From: Arachnopeziza araneosa
Taxonomy: Eukaryota; Ascomycota; Leotiomycetes; Helotiales; Arachnopezizaceae
Length of the DNA stretch: 44,408 bases
Direction: 5' to 3'
Assembly: GCA_003988855.1 (NCBI GenBank)
Contig: QYAI01000189.1
Location: 1-44,408, forward strand
A program made the translations under genes and the position numbers. A model generated the notes under the pieces. The model had not been told where the DNA came from. It searched no databases and saw nothing but the letters and a program-made list of their open reading frames with translations. Shown here piece by piece: positions 44,301 through 44,408 of this stretch; the first letter of the stretch is position 1; each line of letters opens with the position of its first letter.

Positions 44301-44408
44301 GGCACGAGCACGGATGTGGCTAGTCAAGAGGCATATGGGAGTGCGTTGATAGTCTGAGTACATTCGGTTCATAGGCTAGCTACGAAGGAAAAGAAGAATA
44401 TGAGGAAA
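44301..44408. other. Right edge, ordinary composition
   Basis: The last 108 bases return to balanced composition; nothing can be called in so short a stretch. Confidence 0.4.

Noticed and set aside
1..44408. tRNA, rRNA or CRISPR features
   Set aside because: No tRNA A/B-box pair with a plausible cloverleaf, no rRNA segment and no regularly spaced repeats were noticed by eye; a covariance-model scan would be needed to exclude small RNA genes.

Overview
The window is nuclear DNA of a filamentous ascomycete (Pezizomycotina; possibly Leotiomycetes, which is an impression rather than a proof). The evidence is protein-coding genes split by short GT..AG introns (mostly 44-84 nt, often with CTAAY/CTRAY-like branch points), fungal-only families (Zn2Cys6 + fungal_trans_2-type regulator, alpha-actinin, Ypp1, Rix1, Nop16), and long gene-free leaders upstream of regulators. 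I joined exons by hand; the multi-exon models quoted keep frame across every junction. No rRNA, tRNA or CRISPR was seen.

Layout. 1-6.7 kb: a small secreted six-cysteine protein, two small Myb/SANT-like nuclear proteins on the minus strand separated by AT-rich gene-free DNA, and the 60S-biogenesis factor NOP16. 6.7-13.5 kb: a 4.2 kb gene-free stretch leading into a Zn2Cys6 transcription factor. 15.4-22.2 kb: a compact flavoenzyme cluster made of a salicylate-hydroxylase-like FAD monooxygenase (minus), a divergently transcribed vanillyl-alcohol-oxidase-type flavoprotein (plus) ending in a peroxisomal AKL signal, and a convergent SMP-30/gluconolactonase-like lactonase (minus). 22.2-29.3 kb: a 5.3 kb gene-free region followed by a bZIP regulator. 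30.3-32.1 kb: an aldehyde dehydrogenase with a possible mitochondrial leader encoded upstream of its usual start and a C-terminal AKL; a perfect 27-bp hairpin lies in its promoter. 32.5-42.6 kb: housekeeping genes YPP1/TTC7 (minus), RIX1 (plus) and alpha-actinin (minus). 43.2-44.3 kb: AT-rich transposon debris with two head-to-head LTR-like copies that differ mostly by C:G to T:A changes, as repeat-induced point mutation would leave.

How the genes may work together. NOP16 and RIX1 both serve pre-60S ribosome assembly but are far apart and probably just housekeeping. The monooxygenase / VAO / lactonase trio looks like a small phenolic-compound catabolic cluster: VAO would oxidise a para-substituted phenol to an aldehyde in the peroxisome, an aldehyde dehydrogenase (one with a peroxisomal-type end lies 10 kb away) could make the acid, and the monooxygenase could hydroxylate or decarboxylate the aromatic ring. 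This pathway is inference; only the families and residues are seen.
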